Shown in pieces: positions 47,466 through 59,000 of a stretch of 64,000 nucleotides of DNA. How positions within the stretch are numbered: the stretch's first letter is position 1; each line of letters starts with the position of its first letter. The DNA lies in NCBI GenBank assembly GCA_023213315.1, contig JAKCPI010014038.1, positions 1-64,000 of the forward strand, in the 5' to 3' direction. Origin of the DNA: Euborellia annulipes. Its lineage: Eukaryota; Arthropoda; Insecta; Dermaptera; Anisolabididae. Under the pieces are notes generated by a model. The model worked only from the letters and a program-made list of their open reading frames with translations. It did not search any database and had not been told where the DNA came from. A program made the position numbers and the translations under genes.

Positions 47466-50400
47466 TCAATTACAAGTTGGATCTGAAACAAAAGATATTC
47501 TTTTATGAAAATTATACATGTACGCTTATTAATGCATATTCTTTAAAAAGTGTTAAACTCACCTTTGTTATTATTTGCTTTTTCTGGACAATTCTAGAAA
47601 AAAATATAACACAAATATTAATATTGTAATATAATTTAATCGTTTTTAAGGAATGAATTTGTATCCTTAAATTAAAGACCCTTTAAATTTTTTTGATAGA
47701 AATTTTTTTTAGTTAATTATAGTTATCATTATTAAAAAACAATGTCATTATATTATGGAAAAAGAATTTTACCTTATTAAAATATTTTTGCAAACAGACA
47801 AACCATTGCCCAGATCCTGATAAACATCGATCATCCTTTTTTATTGTCTTTTCTGTAATAAAATAAAATGAAAATATTGAATTTATGATAAAATAAAAAA
47901 AATAAAAATCAACTTACCGACTTCTTCTCGACAAACATCAATACCCGATAAAATAATGGATTTCCATTCGGGAATATCTACTGGAATATTCTCAATAAGT
48001 AACTTTAACAATTTTTTTTTCTTCAACTTTCTCTGAATCATTAATCTAAAATATTTTTGGAAATTAAGATTATTAAATTAATATTTAATTAATTAATTAA
48101 TTTTTCACTTACAAGACTCAGATTCCGGAAAATACAATCTGCTGCACACTAAAATTTTGTGAAAATTTTAAATTTTCTTCTTATTTTGATTTATAACTTA
48201 AATTTATAAAATAAAGGAAAATTCATATTTTTGTTTATAATTTTTTCTTCTGATAAAGAGTAAAAAAAAATTATAATAGCCGGAGAGCTGGCAACAAAAA
48301 TGGGCAAGAGTTTTCTGAGCTAATATTTTCAGAAGAGGTTGCATTTTACTGATGGAAAGATACTCTAGAGTCAGCACTTCCAGTACCAGTAGTCTTTGAC
48401 GTGAATAAGCCGGCAAAGTTGCGGGAAGATGGTTTTTTGCAAATATCTCGAAAACAATGCGGTTCATCAATACAAAAATAATCGAAGTCCAGTGGCGTAC
48501 CGATGGGGGGGCGGGGGGGGGCGGTCCGCCCCAGGCCCCGAGCCGGCATAGGCCCCCATATATTTATAAAAAAAAAATTTAACGAAAATTTCTCTTTGAG
48601 AGGCCCCGGGGCCCTCAGGGCTCAAGTAAAAATCGAAAAATTTAGTTAAAAAATCAAAATTTAATGAAAATTTCTCTTTGAGAGGCCCCGGGGCCCTCAG
48701 GGCTCAAGTAAAAATCGAAAAATTTAGTTAAAAAATCAAAATTTAATGAAAATTTCTCTTTTTGAGGCCCCGAGGCCCTCAGGGCTCAAGTAAAAATCGA
48801 AAAATTTAGTTACAAAATCAAAATTTAATGAAAATTTCTCTTTGAGAGGCCCCGGGGCCCTCAGGGCTCAAGTAAAAATCGAAAAATTTAGTTAAAAAAT
48901 CAAAATTTAATGAAAATTTCTCTTTTTGAGGCCCCGGGGCCCTCAGGGCTCAAGTAAAAATCGAAAAATTTAGTTAAAAAATCAAAATTTAATGAAAATT
49001 TCTCTTTGAGAAGCCCCGGGGCCCCGGGGCCCTCAGGGCTAAAAAAAAACGAAAAATTTAGTTAAAATAACAAATTTAATGAAAATTTCTCTTTGAGAAG
49101 CCCCGGGGCCCTCAGGGCACAAGTAAAAACAAAGTTTAATGAAGATTTCTCTTTGAGAGGCCCCGGGGCCCTCAGGGCTCAAGTAAAAATCGAAAAATTT
49201 AGTTAAAAAATCAAAATTTAATGAAAATTTCTCTTTTTGAGGCCCCGGGGCCCTCAGGGCTCAAGTAAAAATCGAAAAATTTAGTTAAAAAATCAAAATT
49301 TAATGAAAATTTCTCTTTGAGAAGCCCCGGGGCCCCGGGGCCCTCAGGGCTAAAAAAAAAACGAAAAATTTAGTTAAAATAACAAATTTAATGAAAATTT
49401 CTCTTTGAGAAGCCCCGGGGCCCTCAGGGCACAAGTAAAAACAAAGTTTAATGAAGATTTCTCTTTGAGAGGCCCCGGGGCCCTCAGGGCTCAAATAAAA
49501 CCTAAAATTTAGTTAAAATATCAAAATTTAATGAAAATTTCTCTTTGAGAAGCCCCGGGGCCCTCAGGGCAAAAATAAAACCTAAAATTTAGTTAAAATA
49601 TCAAAATTTAATGAAAATTTCTCTTTGAGAAGCCCCGGGGCCCTCAGGGCTCAAATAAAACCTAAAATTTAGTTAAAATATCAAAATTTAATGAAAATTT
49701 CTCTTTGAGAGGCCCCGGGGCCCTCAGGGCAAAAATAAAACCTAAAATTTAGTTAAAATATCAAAATTTAATGAAAATTTCTCTTTGAGAAGCCCCGGGG
49801 CCCTCAGGGCAAAAATAAAACCTAAAATTTAGTTAAAATATCAAAATTTAATGAAAATTTCTCTTTGAGAAGCCCCGGGGCCCTCAGGGCTCAAATAAAA
49901 CCTAAAATTTAGTTAAAATATCAAAATTTAATGAAAATTTCTCTTTGAGAGGCCCCGGGGCCCTCAGGGCAAAAATAAAACCTAAAATTTAGTTAAAATA
50001 TCAAAATTTAATGAAAATTTCTCTTTGAGAAGCCCCGGGGCCCTCAGGGCAAAAATAAAACCTAAAATTTAGTTAAAATATCAAAATTTAATGAAAATTT
50101 CTCTTTGAGAAGCCCCGGGGCCCTCAGGGCAAAAATAAAACCTAAAATTTAGTTAAAATATCAAAATTTAATGAAAATTTCTCTTTGAGAAGCCCCGGGG
50201 CCCTCAGGGCTCAAATAAAACCTAAAATTTAGTTAAAATATCAAAATTTAATGAAAATTTCTCTTTGAGAAGCCCCGGGGCCCTCAGGGCAAAAATAAAA
50301 CCTAAAATTTAGTTAAAATATCAAAATTTAATGAAAATTTCTCTTTGAGAAGCCCCGGGGCCCTCAGGGCACAAGTAAAAACAAAATTTAATGAAGATTT

Positions 50401-53400
50401 CTCTTTTTGAGGCCCCAGGGCCCTCAGGGCTCAAATAAAAACCGAAAAATTTAGTTAAAAAATCAAAATTTAATGAAAATTTCTCTTTGAGAGGCCCTGG
50501 GGCCCTCAGGGCTCAAATAAAACCTAAAATTTAGTTAAAAATCAAAATTTAATGAAAATTTCTCTTTGAGAGGCCCTGGGGCCCCTCAGGGCTCAAATAA
50601 AACCTAAAATTTAGTTAAAAATCAAAATTTAATGAAAATTTCTCTTTGAAAACCCCGGGGCCCTCAGGGCAAAAATAAAAACCGAAAAATTTAGTTAAAA
50701 TATCTTTGAGAGGCCCTGGGGCCCTCAGGGCACAAGTAAAAACAAAATTTAATGAAAATTTCTCTTCGAGAGGCCCCGGGACCCTTGGGGTTCAGGAATA
50801 TACGGTATTTTAAAAATATTTTTATGTATGGAGAAGAGGGATATTTAAAGATGAGCAGCCCCCCCCAAAAAAAAAAATTCAATATAAGGCCCCCTCTTCT
50901 AGTGCCGCCCCAGGCCCCCAACTGCCTCGGTACGCCTCTGTCGAAGTCCAATTACAAACAAAAATGGTCTAGTACATAATCACGCTAAAGTGAACGATTT
51001 GGAAGATTTAGAGGGGTAAAATTTGAAATTCTTATGATGGTTGTCAAGGTAACAAGATATAAATATTTCTCTATCTCATTGTCCCCTATCTTTTTTTTTT
51101 TTAAACACATTCACACTTTTATATTAGCCTTCAGAAAACTTGCCAATTTTTGTCACCAACTCTTGGACTATAATAACCCTATAATTATAATATTATTGAT
51201 TAAGAATCTAAAATATCTAGTACAAGTTCGTCAGAGGAGGGTAAGGAGGGGGGGGGGGGCTAGAGCCATAGATCCATAACAACATGCCTGTTCCACTATC
51301 TTTATGGCCAAACTAGCAGACTTTGAAATTCATGAACGATACCCAGAAATAATACGACACTGTTGGGGAATCTTTGCTACAAAAGCACCCTATCATATGG
51401 GTACGTCCAAGATGCACGCAGGCTTTCTGAGTCAGGGACCCTGCGAACATAAAATCTCTTGTTGCTAAATGGGACTGGTCATAATGCACCTGCTCAACAA
51501 GAAAGAGATTTTATGCACGCCCACCGTCGCAGCTTCTCTGACCCAGAAAACCAGCGGGCATCTTGTTAACGTACCCTATAGGTAAGTCACTTTTTAAATA
51601 AAATCAAAGGCTGCAGGACTTTCTTTCTAAAACTAAATTATAATTTAATTAACCATTATTTTCAAAAACTTTCATTTATACACCATTTCCGATAGCATCA
51701 AAAAGACATTTCAAAGCAATACCAAGCAATCTATGGAGAAAGACTTCTACCGGTAATTATAAACAATGTATATTTACCAGCATAGCTTGATAATCTAAAA
51801 ATAAAATTCAAATTTATTCATATAGTATATAACTAATGTATTAGATCAAAGAAAGAGGAATTATTAAGCTTACTTTCTTCGTAGAAATATTCATATGACA
51901 TATTAATATTTGAAAATTGAGACCTTTTTGGGAGTTGAGTTTTTTCATCATATTCCCTAGGTGGTTGTATATCTTCATCATAGTTTGGATTTTTATTTGG
52001 CTTAATATGTCCTTTTGACCAATGTATTTGACAAATATCAGGATAAGAATTGTAGAAAATATGAGGTTTCTTTTCCATTGAACAACACCATGGCTGAAAT
52101 AAATAATTTTAAAAGGTCTTATTAATTAAGGAATAAATAATTTTAATACAGGTAATATAATAATCAAAAATTACTTAGTTAAGCAAAGATGATATCATTT
52201 TTACTAACCCTAATTCAATGTCTATTTTTATTTTTACTTTCTCTTAACTGTATATGCATATATAGAGAGAGGAAGTATTGAATTCATGTCAAAAATTCGA
52301 TGTCGAGATTTTGGTGGATATATACTTTTTGTATGTAGGCCTACATATGTATATTATATATTGTATAGAGGTAAGAGAAAATAAAAACCACTTTTTTGGA
52401 TTCAGGGGCCTCAAAACGTATATATCCATCAAAATCTCGACATCGAATTTGAATGCCTGGGCCCCCAATAGATATAATAATAATTAACGGTTATCGTAAA
52501 AAAGTCATAAATGGCCAAAGTAAAGTTGTTTTTTTTCCCAACAACACTCAGGTTCAAACACACATACAGACAGTCTTTTCGGCAACTTAGGCCATTTAAG
52601 GGGGTTCAGGAGGTAGAAGTTACGCATGTTTACCTTTTACGAAACTTTGCCAAGAGATGTCAGCATGGTAGCTAATCATTTAATGGATTTGGTTGATTTC
52701 CATTGATCTTTTAATAATAAATACTTTATAAATGTTATTATATATTATGTATCTTTTATAAAAGCATAAAAATTTATAAATATAGGCCATAAATAGGCTA
52801 ATTCTATATCGGCTGTTAGACTAGCCTGCCATCTTGTGCAAGAGTTATTAACTATTTGATAGATAAATTTTAAATATATCTACCAATCTTATTTTAAAAA
52901 TTTCTTAATTAATATGTGATTAATAATAACAATAAATTCATTTTTAAATTTAAAAAAAATTAAAGATTATTGGGACAGATTGTTTTTTTGTATTTGCTTG
53001 ATAACAAAAAAATTAATTACGATAATTTTTTAATAAGTCATTAAAAAAATTATAGCTCGATGTCCCAATAATCTCTTATGAATTTAATTCATTAAAAAAA
53101 AAACCGCATTGAAATAATTAATATAATCTAGTTTTTTTTTTTTAAGTACGTTTAGACGTCGCTCCTGAACCCCCTTAAGACTTTGACGATAACCGTTATT
53201 TTTAATATATCTATTGGAGGTCCAAACATTCTTATTTAGGTCATTTGGTATTCAAATGGATTAAATAAAATCCTCGCATTGCCTGTGATCTGAGCCCGCG
53301 GCCCTTTGATATACCAGGCCAGTACACTAGCCAATACACCAAGCCCGATGACCAAAATAATTAAATAAATCTTACCTTTAGTTGTTTAGTATCATTAGTT

Positions 53401-53486
53401 TGAGAATTAATTAGTATAAAATGTAAATTAATAATAAGTATAAATATCATATAATTTTCTAATAATATTCCTGACATCTTTCTCAT
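47466..53486 (-). CDS. OBP-like secreted protein, gene B (frameshifted or with assembly error)
   Basis: Tandem paralogue of gene A. Exons (minus strand): 53376-53486, 51874-52093, 48113-48148, 47918-48045, 47773-47852, 47563-47593, 47466-47482. Residues 1-28 are a signal peptide starting MRKMSG with core IFILIINLHFILI. Then PWCC (38-41), a Cys58, a hydrophilic linker, CAADC (112-116), Cys161, Cys175 and Cys185 nine apart, NCPEK (193-197), and a last exon DPTCN. Exon phases match gene A at every shared border. Two problems: (1) exon 47918-48045 is 128 nt where phase needs 127, and the excess lies in nine A's at 48012-48020, where the reading switches between two coding-like frames; (2) exon 51874-52093 ends in phase 1 but 48113-48148 begins in phase 0, so an exon of 2 mod 3 length is missing, as in gene A. 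It may be a functional gene with a homopolymer error, or a recent pseudogene. The start choice could be the second Met (53477). Confidence 0.7.
48490..50940 (+). mobile_element. hAT-like non-autonomous element with internal 80-bp satellite array
   Basis: Starts CAGTGGCGTACCGA and ends CGGTACGCCTCTG, imperfect terminal inverted repeats, flanked by the 8-bp direct repeat TCGAAGTC (48482-48489 and 50941-50948), as expected of hAT transposition. The 2451-bp interior is dominated by tandem units and no transposase is visible. It sits in the largest intron of OBP-like gene B, in the minus-strand transcript. The terminal sequence and both flanking unique segments match the element at 31308-32818. 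Confidence 0.85.
48590..50775 (+). repeat. Tandem array of ~80-bp units inside hAT-like element
   Basis: About 27 units. Each has a GC-rich palindromic core (GGCCCCGGGGCCCTCAGGGC) and an A/T-rich remainder. From about 49480 to 50340 the period is exactly 80 bp, and TCAAAT versus AAAAAT variants follow a 240-bp three-unit higher-order pattern for at least two cycles (49641-50120). Confidence 0.85.
51398..51587 (+). mobile_element. Short foldback MITE
   Basis: Arms GGGTACGTCCAAGATGC and its inverted counterpart near GCATCTTGTTAACGTACCC, with further pairing through TTTCTG.GTCAG and ATAAAATCTCTT. About 190 bp in the large intron of gene B. Confidence 0.55.
52230..52450. mobile_element. Rearranged R1 fragments
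   Basis: A minus-oriented end (TTTTACTTTCTCTTAAC) followed by plus-oriented end motifs (GGTAAGAGAAAATAAAA, then the GGATTCAGGGG..ATCTCGACATCG segment). Two fragments lie in inverted contact within intron 1 of gene B. Confidence 0.5.
52455..53345 (-). mobile_element. SINE-1 pair, interrupted by a TTAA MITE
   Basis: A plus-strand SINE-1 tail piece (about 52455-52540) abuts a minus-strand SINE-1 (about 52545-52599 continuing 53175-53345). The latter is split by the TTAA MITE 52600-53174. Inside intron 1 of OBP-like gene B. Confidence 0.7.
52600..53174 (+). mobile_element. TTAA-flanked (piggyBac-like) MITE nested in a SINE
   Basis: 13-bp perfect terminal inverted repeats GGGGGTTCAGGAG/CTCCTGAACCCCC, flanked on both sides by TTAA (52596-52599 and 53175-53178). 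575 bp, AT-rich, no coding. An internal perfect 14-bp inverted pair (52964-52977 and 53061-53074) can form a hairpin. It interrupts a minus-strand SINE-1 within intron 1 of OBP-like gene B. Confidence 0.8.
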
Positions 53487-53680
53487 CGAATTGTTAATAA
53501 ATACTATTTATATAAATTAGGTTTTTTACTTTATATACCATTCCGGATATCCCAAAATTAACGGAAATAATATTCGCAGTGAACAAAAAAAAACAACCTT
53601 AATGAATAGATCGTCTATTATTTTGTGTCGTTTACCGTGAATATACATGTAGAACATGTATTCATATATCCGTTCTTACC

Positions 53681-53710
53681 ACTGATTTGTCATCTTTTTT
53701 TATATAAAAG
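53681..53710 (-). promoter_or_regulatory. Candidate core promoter, gene B
   Basis: TTTTATATAAAA on the minus strand (about 53698-53709) followed by TCAGT (53685-53681), the arthropod initiator consensus. TATA-to-initiator spacing is about 23-26 nt, slightly short. It would give a 5' UTR near 200 nt. Tentative in such AT-rich DNA. Confidence 0.25.
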
Positions 53711-53786
53711 AGGAACCTGGAACAATCGAATTGTTATTATAGTATAATTCACTTAAATATTACTTACAATTTTAGAGACAAATTTA

Positions 53787-53833
53787 TCAAGAAGATTTTA
53801 TGAATCTTAAGATTCATAAAAAAATCTTCTTGA
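53787..53833. repeat. Hairpin upstream of gene B
   Basis: TCAAGAAGATTTT/ATGAATCTT inverted around a central TTAA, near-perfect 23-bp arms, 300 bp upstream of the gene B start codon. Confidence 0.55.
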
Positions 53834-54224
53834 CTAATAAACACCGATGCACTGCTAAATACATGGTTTTATATGATATAGAGGCTGAACTAGGCCATGA
53901 TGAGGAGCCGACCCCATGGGGCTCAAGGGGCTCGAGCCCCTCTCCCCAATGTTGAGGGAAGAGAGGCCCAGCCACCCAGAAAAAGTACCATTATTCGTAT
54001 TAAAAGAATTAACTTATTGAAAAACTAAGTTGAAAAACATCTATTTTTCAATAAATAAATTTATGTACCAATTTTCTTTAATTGAGTTCCTATAGGTTAC
54101 AGGTCAGTACATTTATTTCTTTGTCTAATATTTAGAATTAGAGAGTTACTATCATTTGTGGGTGATCGTATTTGTTTTGTTTGGATCCTTAGCTATATCG
54201 GGCTGAAGGGTAATGAAAAAGTTG

Positions 54225-54795
54225 ATGCCTTATCGAAAGTTGTGTTCTATGATTGTGTCACCAGATTTTTTGTGTCGACATGTATTTAGTTTCCGACAGT
54301 ACGATACATTCAATTTTCAAGATGTAAAATTTATAAGTATGGGAAAATATTTATATTTTGTTACCATGGCAACCATTTCTCCTATCTTTTCTATGGAGTA
54401 AAAGAGTAAAGTGGTCTTCAGAAGATTTCATTGGCAAAATGAGAATATACATTTTAAAGGGCATCTAAAAAATAATTGATTTTTGAATTTTAATCAAAAT
54501 GGTTTCAGCGAATTTTGAGAAAATCGAAAAAACTGAAAAAGTGCATCAGTAAGGTATTATCTTTGGTCGATTTTGTTCAAAAGCTTCGTATCTCGTGCCA
54601 TGGGGGTGCCTAACTTTAATATAAAATTTCAACTTGCTAGTTCTTTTTGTTTTTGAGACATTTTGTTCACAGACACACACAGACAGACCTAAAAATGTGG
54701 ATATCCGTCAAAATCTCAACATCGAATTTTTACATGAATCCAATACTTTCTCTCTATATATATTAACATATATAGAGTTAAGAGAAAGTAAAAAA
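54225..54795 (+). mobile_element. R1 element, plus orientation
   Basis: Begins within the foldback end (GTTGTGTTCTATGATTGTG) and runs to the TAAGAGAAAGTAAAAA end. Lies between the two OBP-like genes. Confidence 0.7.
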
Positions 54796-55219
54796 ATATA
54801 TGTTTTTGTATACGTAGACATAATTCAGGTTTTCTTCATATTTTATGTACTTATTTAATAAACTTTTCTTGAAGGTGCTATAAAAATGTTCGTTGAAATA
54901 CTTCCTTTTTGAATTTTGAAACTCTGATTTCCCCTTGTTACACACTCATCATTTATGTATAATAAAAACAGTGATGCTCATCAATCTCAAAAATTTTAAC
55001 AAACTTTAAATGATATTCAATTTTAACTGAAAATTGCTTTGCTTATTCAGATTTAAAGCTTAAGGAGAAAAACTCATTAACTTAACTATTTGCTAACTTA
55101 GGGGTCCACATATTACTTAACGCATTAGGGGGGGGGGGGGGGAGGGTCTAGACAAAACGTTACTAATTGTGACATGGGGGACCCTGGGCTTACTCTAAGA
55201 GTGACAACAATTTAAAGTT

Positions 55220-55427
55220 TTTTTTTTTTTTTTTGTAAAAAACACTCACACTTTTTAGACTTTTACGATATCCGTTATTTAATAATATATATTTATTTAG
55301 GGTCCAGGCATTCTTATTTAAGCCATTTGGTATCCAAATGGCTTAAATAAAATCATCGGACTGCCTGGGGTCCGAACCCGCGACGTTTGGTATACGAGGT
55401 TAGCACGCTAACCTCTACGCCATGGGC
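55220..55427 (-). mobile_element. SINE-1, full length, tRNA-derived
   Basis: Minus strand. 5' head with A-box-like TGGCGTAGAGGTTAGCG and B-box GGGTTCGGACCCC, a body with the palindrome TTTAAGCCATTTGGATACC, and a terminal A tail (T run at 55220-55235). Flanked by the 12-bp duplication CAATTTAAAGTT (55208-55219 and 55428-55439), the mark of target-primed insertion. Confidence 0.85.
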
Positions 55428-56004
55428 CAATTTAAAGTTGAATATATAAAATTTTCTAAAAGAAAAAAAAAAGGTAGAATGATTTTCACAACAGGGAAAA
55501 AATCGATTGAACCAGGAAAAATTCACTAAAAAAAAAGGTAAAAAGATATGAATTTTGTATTAGAAATTTTATTCGGGGGGGGGGGGGGTTCTATATTGTG
55601 ATATAATATTTGTAGGGGTGTTTGTTTGTATGTGACTAACTGTGACATGGGGGGGAGGGGGACTAGAAAATTGTCAAAAAAGGAGTTACGTAATATGTGA
55701 ACGACCTCAAGTATATTTTTTATCGTGTGCGAAAAATGAGAATATACATTTTAAATAGAATTTAAAAAATATTTGATTTATGTGCTTTTTTTCAAAATCG
55801 TCCATTTTGATAAAAAACTGAAAAATGAATTAAGTGTTGGTACATTTTATGATCGATTTTATTTATTTATCCTTCGAGTTGTAGGTCTATGCCAATAGGG
55901 TATCTAATAATGTTATAATAAAAATACAAGTATATAGGTCTATGAATAACTTAAAGTAATTGTAGGACTATAAGTAAATACATAGAATACATATTGTAAT
56001 GTTA

Positions 56005-56010
56005 TTTATT
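56005..56010 (-). terminator. Poly(A) signal, gene A
   Basis: AATAAA on the minus strand, 78 nt past the gene A stop codon. This is a canonical cleavage/polyadenylation signal in the expected place. Confidence 0.5.
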
Positions 56011-56087
56011 TAAAGAAATTATTTTCTAATACATAAATTATCAGATTTTTTAATAATTATAAACTCTCAAAAGTTAGATCATTATTA

Positions 56088-59000
56088 TTAAGGTGAGGGA
56101 GTACTAAGGTCACCTCTTTTTGGAGGACAAGATTCTGAAAAAAAAAAAATCGAAATTTACTAGTAGACCTATATAAGCCTAAATATTATATTTTCAAACT
56201 AAGAAATTGTTTAATATTTTTTACCTGCATTTCTTGCACAATCTGGACAGTTCTAAAAAATAATTACAAAACTACATTAATAATGGATTTTTACTATTAA
56301 TGATAAAAATTATAAAAATATTCATAAATAAATATATAGGCTATTTATTCTAATAATTTTTTATAAAAGAAAAGTTTTACGTTTTTACCTTCCACAATTT
56401 ACCGCTTACACATAATGAAATCATAGCTGATTCAGGATTGCAATTGGTTGCTGAAGTTAGAGTATAATTTAATTAATTGAAAAAAAATCTTTTTACATTT
56501 AAAAACAAAATTTACACTTTATATATCTTACCATTTGCTGGTGGTTTTGGCCAATTTTTAATATTTTTACATTCATCATAAGTTTTATCTACAGTTTCTT
56601 TCCAACAATCAGCTTTATCAGTAGATTTTAATAAATATTCTTTAAAGGTCTTTTCATTTATTTTATCATCAGCATCCAACTATTAAAAAAATGATTATTA
56701 AATTATTTTGTTAGGATCAAAGCAATTTTTCATGTTAACCTCAAGGAATATAATTTTTCACTTAAGACTTTTTATCTAGCGGACTCTCTAAACATGTTTA
56801 CTTTCTCTTACCTATATATATATATGGAGCGAAAGTATTGGATTAATGTCAAAAATTCGATGTCGAGATTTTGTTGGATATACACGTTTTGAGGTCTCCT
56901 GAATCCAAAAAAGGGGTTTTCGCCACATCTATCTATCTGTCTGAAATTTGTTTTTGCAATTTTTATCTATGATATAAATAAATAACTTGATTTTTATATA
57001 AAAAAATAAAATAAAATTTGGAAATAAATGATATTATTTTCAAAAGATAGGTTTCGAAAAATTTTAAAACCTCGTACCGGGCAGCGGTCAAAAATGTTTC
57101 GGAAACGCTGGACTATAACATTTTGATATAAATATTATTTTAGATTAACTAATCAAAACTAAATAAAATTTTAGGAAAAGCGAAAATTCAAACAAGTATA
57201 TTGGCATTAAGGTGCGCCTCTCGAAAAGCCGTTAATACACGATTGACTCGAGGCGGCAAGAGATGGCGTTAGTGTTCCCCCATTGGAATACACGTAACTT
57301 GTTCCATTTAATTCTAGACTTTCCAGCTAATTAATTAAAGGCAAAAAATTAATTATTCTTTAACACAATGATTACTAATTTAATTATCTACAACTTATAG
57401 AGCTCCTTTTTTTAAAATATCTTTTATTTAATGCGATTAATCAAAAAAAAAAAATTTTTTTTCGAAAATCAAAAAAGGGCTTCTATTATTTGTAGATATT
57501 TTAAATAGCTTTAATTTAAAAAAAATTTGAGGTCGATAGCTTCAAAATTGTGGCCGCTGGAAAGTCCCAAAATTAGCACCCCGAGACGCGCACCTTAAAC
57601 TTTGTAATAGCTCAGATCCTGAAAAGACTTAAGTTTTTAGCCCTGCGTAGAGGTGGACAAATTCTGGGATCATTTGGGAGAGGTCAGGAGGGCATTTGAC
57701 CCCCCCCCCCCACCAAGGTTTTGGAAAAAAATAGTAAATTCTGAGTTTAGCCCCTGCATACAAACTCACATTCTCTCTTTATAAATAAGTATAGAAGATG
57801 CTATAGATAAAAACATAGAGGTATATATGCTTATATGTATATAAATTATGTACCACAGGAAGTAAAAATATTTTTGCCTCCCCCCTCCTCTTCCCAAGAC
57901 AGGAGTAAAAATATTTTTGCCTCCCCCCCCTCCTCTTCCCAAGCAAAAACTGAAATGACGTCACTGGCCATATTCCTTAAGGGCAACATTCAAGCAGATG
58001 TTTTGAAAAAAATAATAATTCTATTTTACTACTTACCAAATTCTTATTCCTTAAAGTATCTGTCAAATTGCAAGCCATCTTGAAATAATAAATTTATTAT
58101 TAATGAGAATGATAATTTATTAGATTTTTTTTATGTTCTGAATACTTACTTCTAAAACAAAGAAAAAAAAAAGAGATTCAAAATTTACAACTCACATTTT
58201 AGAGTTTAAAATATTACCTCCTAAATGTTTGCCAAATCGCCCCCGTGGTCCATGTTTTCCTCTACCTCCAGGGGGTGATGGGGGAGCTTCACCCTCGGAT
58301 TCAGGAGGAGGTGGAGGTGGACCTTCCTCTGATGATCCAGATCCATTTTCTTCCGAAGATCCTGGTCTTTTAGGTGGTCTCATTGCTTTCCACTCTTCTT
58401 TTGTAAGTATGCAGGGTTTCGAGGGGCAACACTAAAAAAAATCATAATAAATATATTACTTGTTAGTGTAAATTTTAAATTCTAATAGACAAAAAGTTTT
58501 CTTCCCATCAATGAGATATTCAAAATTGTGAATTTTTTAATTTCCTAATGTTTAATTCTAAACCCTAGTTAGTACACACCTAGCAATAAAGTCGCGCGTC
58601 CACATCTAGAGACCCATCTGCCCCACAGAAATTATTTTATTTTTGATCTAAATTTTATTTTTGAAGTATGAAATCGAGACTTTTCAATTAGTCATCTAAC
58701 CCTTAAATAAAAATAATATATTTATCAATTTTAATAATAATATACCCCTCTGGTTAGAGGGAGAAATAATGCCCCGAGGCCAAAAAAATATACTCACCCC
58801 TCAAACAAATTTCAAATAACAAGAAATAACTGTGACGTGTCTCGCGACACTTCCACACCATGTTGCGCGACTTTTGTCTCTTGTATCCCATTTCGAATGG
58901 GAAACAAAAATTTCGCGACACGGAAAAAATGTTGCACGACTTCCCAGAGACAAAATCGCTAGGTGTGTACTAGGCTAATAAAGCTACTCAACTAGGAGTG

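Noticed and set aside
48590..50775. CRISPR-like repeat array
   Set aside because: Units are contiguous with no unique spacers, lie inside a transposon in an intron-containing eukaryotic genome, and vary like a satellite.
50691..50951. Minus-strand open frame ending in the hAT element
   Set aside because: Spans satellite units and the transposon right end; no splice, start or family support.
58229..58435. Plus-strand frame rich in Pro/Gly/Ser/Asp
   Set aside because: Antisense shadow of gene A exon 58218-58431, whose minus reading has splice borders and continuity.
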